Shown here in pieces: positions 61,994 through 64,000 of a stretch of DNA of 64,000 nt. The first letter of the stretch is position 1; every line of letters starts with the position of its first letter. Made by a program: the position numbers and the translations under genes. Source of the stretch: Chrysaora quinquecirrha (Eukaryota > Cnidaria > Scyphozoa > Semaeostomeae > Pelagiidae); the NCBI GenBank assembly GCA_014526335.1, contig JACTAT010000048.1, positions 3,728,353 to 3,792,352 of the forward strand, written 5' to 3'. Below the pieces are notes generated by a model. That model had not been told where the DNA came from. It did no database searches and was given only the letters and a program-made list of their open reading frames with translations.

Positions 61994-64000
61994 TCAGTCT
62001 TCTGCTAACATCCTCTTCGTTTTATCTGCTCCTCGTCTTTTGGCCTCTCTATTTGGTCTGCCTTCTTCTACAACAACGTTATCTTCTTTGTTCGCATTTC
62101 TGATTCTCTTATTCAGTTCTTCAGCTGACAATGTTGACTTAATCTCTAGTGGGCAAATCAGCTGAATTGGTCTTTCCCAAATCTTATTTCTGACGATCAT
62201 TCTTACTCCTCTTACTATGTCATCATTTTTTCCTCGAAGTAACTCGCACACTAGTCCATGGTGCCATTCGTGTCTGTTTTTGTTCTCTCCAACGACAAGA
62301 ACAACTTCTCCAATGTCTGGATGAAATGGTTTCACTTTTGTTACGTCGTGTTTTTCCTTAAGTGCTCTAACATACTCTGTTGTCCATCTATCCCACATCA
62401 CTTGCTTGGCTGCTCTAATACGCTTTTCCATCTTACTGGGTGTGTCTGGTTCCTCTATCTCTTCCAGTTGGTATGTATCTCTGCCGTGTATTATTCTATT
62501 CGGCGTCAGAACCCTGGTATCAATCTCATCTTCTACATACTGTAAGGGACGATTGTTGAAAATGATCTCTATATCCTTGACAACTCTGCTAAGTCCTTCA
62601 AAAGTCAAGTGACTCCTCCCTAATTTCTGAAATAAAATATTCTTCAAGTCTCTGTGCAGTCTTTCATAAAAGGAACCTCTCCACGGACTTTTGGCAAGGA
62701 TAAACTCCCATTCAATTTTTTGTTCTGATAGGTAGTCATGTAGTTGTTCGCTTTTTCTCAGTTCTTTGAGTATTTCTGCAGCAGCTTTGAACGTCTGTGC
62801 ATTGTCGCTTATTATTCTTTCTGGTCTTGTATGCACAGCTATGAATTCATTTAGTCTGTCAATGAACTCACTTGTCAAAAGGCTTCTTGTTGTTGCAAAG
62901 TAAACTGCTCTAGACGTTCCACAGGAAAAGTTTATTACATGCGCCTTTTCATCGTTTCCTTTCAGTCTAAATGGGCCAACGAAATCTACTCCAGTAGTTG
63001 CGAAAGGGTACTTTGGCTTTAGTCTACTCTCAGGTAACTGTCCTGTTGTCGGTTTTGGATAGGGCTCAACGGTCATTATCTTACACCATTCACATTTTCT
63101 CTTTATACCTTTCAGAACTGTTCTTAGCTTTGGTATCCAAAATGACTATCTAACTTTTGCCATCATTATGTTAACCCCCTTATGTCCAACTTTACGGTGA
63201 ACTTCTTCTGCAAGTCTATATGTATATTTTGAATCTCTTGGCATGAATATTGGCTGATAATTCGGAATTCTTCCAAGGCATCTTATTATGTTGTCTTCAC
63301 ATCTAATCAACCCTAGTTGCTGGGCCTCTTTACTCTCCAGGTTGATGCCAGCTTGAGCCCATTGAATTAATTTCTTATCAGCATGCTCGATTTCCTCAGT
63401 CTTCAATGGCCCAGTTTTCATTGTATCTTTATTTCTCTTGGTCTTGCAATTATTAGTGAATCTAAAACACCATGCAAAAACTCTCTTGACAGCTTTTAAT
63501 GGTCTTCTTTCCAACATGCTATCTATTTCTTTGGTCAAGAGCTGGTCAGTGCTACTGTAAAACAATGGACCAATTCTTTTAAGTTCTTCCTGTACACTGC
63601 TATCAGCTAACTCTATGAACTCAGTTTTTCTGGGCCACTGTTCTTTATCCTGCAGCCAATCAGGCCCGGACCACCAGTTGGCTTTCTCCAATTGAACATA
63701 AGAGCAACCACGACTACCCAAATCTGCATGATTCATCTCTTATGGCACATGCCTCCAGTCCAAGGATAGATTCTCAGTAACTGTTTGGATTTTCCTTGTT
63801 CGGTTTGAAATAAATGATTTCCAAATTCTAAACGGTTGCTGTATCCAGCATAATGCAACGGCACTATCAGTCCAACAATGATTACTAATGATAGGCCATC
63901 TTTTCAATGCATTGTTTGCATTTGCTGCCATGTTTGCACCCATTTGGCAAGCAACAAGTTCCTGCCTAGCAATGGACAACCCTCTCTTTGTTAATCTTGA
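61994..64000 (-). pseudogene. BEL/Pao retrotransposon pol: RNase H and integrase
   Basis: Read from the window end on the minus strand: RNase H ('ARQELVACQMGA', 'CWTDSAVALCWIQQP', 'WRHVP'), a stop (TAA near 63738), 'NHADLGSRGCS', then a linker and the integrase zinc region ('EEVHRKVGHKGVNIM'), a TAG near 63144, 'CEWCK', and the core. The core has 'TTGVDFVGPFRLKG' (first D), 'RIISDNAQTFK' (second D) and 'WRGSFYERLHRDLK' (E, BEL-specific 'PW.GGf.ER'). It ends with a DUF5641-like C-terminus ('DIGEVVLVVGENKNRHEW', 'RPIQLICPLE') and stops at 61994. Only two nonsense codons, no frameshift, so fairly young. RT, protease and gag lie beyond the window. Confidence 0.9.

Noticed and set aside
1..64000. 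tRNA, rRNA or ordinary host housekeeping genes
   Set aside because: No tRNA T-arm or box signatures and no conserved housekeeping protein were recognised by eye; a tRNAscan or Rfam run would be decisive.

Overview
The window is eukaryotic and AT-rich. Spliceosomal introns with GT..AG borders, microsatellites and several classes of eukaryotic transposons show this. There is no operon structure, no ribosome-binding-site logic, and I saw no tRNA or rRNA gene. The mix of families (DUF6589-like proteins, RecQ-like helicase fragments, rve-type integrase-like genes, alpha-kinase, Ulp1 plus PHD, Penelope-like elements with GIY-YIG, BEL/Pao, a maT-like mariner and a Polinton-like element) suggests an aquatic invertebrate, most likely a cnidarian, with a sponge as alternative. 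That assignment is inference.

Layout. 0-9 kb: two degraded DUF6589-like genes, each accompanied by a C-terminal RecQ-like helicase fragment; in the second copy the helicase fragment lies antisense inside an intron. 9-13 kb: LINE tails, a DDE-transposase scrap and the 3' part of a Ty3/Gypsy pol with a candidate LTR. 13-17.2 kb: a nearly full CR1/Jockey-type LINE whose 3' hairpin covaries with that of a shorter sibling at 10.4 kb. 18-20 kb: a Penelope-like tail and a HECT terminal exon. 20.8-21.7 kb: an rve-integrase-like gene on the minus strand. 21.8-28.95 kb: a 7.1 kb MULE-type DNA transposon with terminal inverted repeats and an intact five-exon transposase. 29.6-35.4 kb: a relic foldback end, minisatellites, a truncated LINE and a 1.4 kb satellite enclosed by inverted copies of a zinc-finger gene end. 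35.8-40.1 kb: a Penelope-like element with a partial inverted copy. 40.14-41.74 kb: an intact DD37D mariner. 42.07-42.18 kb: an unusually long heat-shock-element array. 42.9-43.8 kb: a Ulp1 protease with PHD finger. 44.5-49.5 kb: a degraded Gypsy element split by a 2.5 kb inverted-repeat element that carries an intact alpha-kinase gene and no visible transposase. 49.8-52.3 kb: virus-like gene scraps and a foldback unit. 52.3-61.9 kb: a Polinton-like, virus-derived element with very complex inverted-repeat ends, itself split by a palindromic Penelope insertion. 62-64 kb: a decayed BEL/Pao pol that runs off the window.

Almost nothing here looks like an ordinary host gene. The region is a nest of insertions. 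The intact reading frames with intact ends are the MULE transposase, the mariner transposase and the alpha-kinase cassette. The most unusual signals are the inverted-repeat alpha-kinase cassette, the 11-unit heat-shock-element array, the foldback-ended Polinton-like element and the covarying LINE hairpin.
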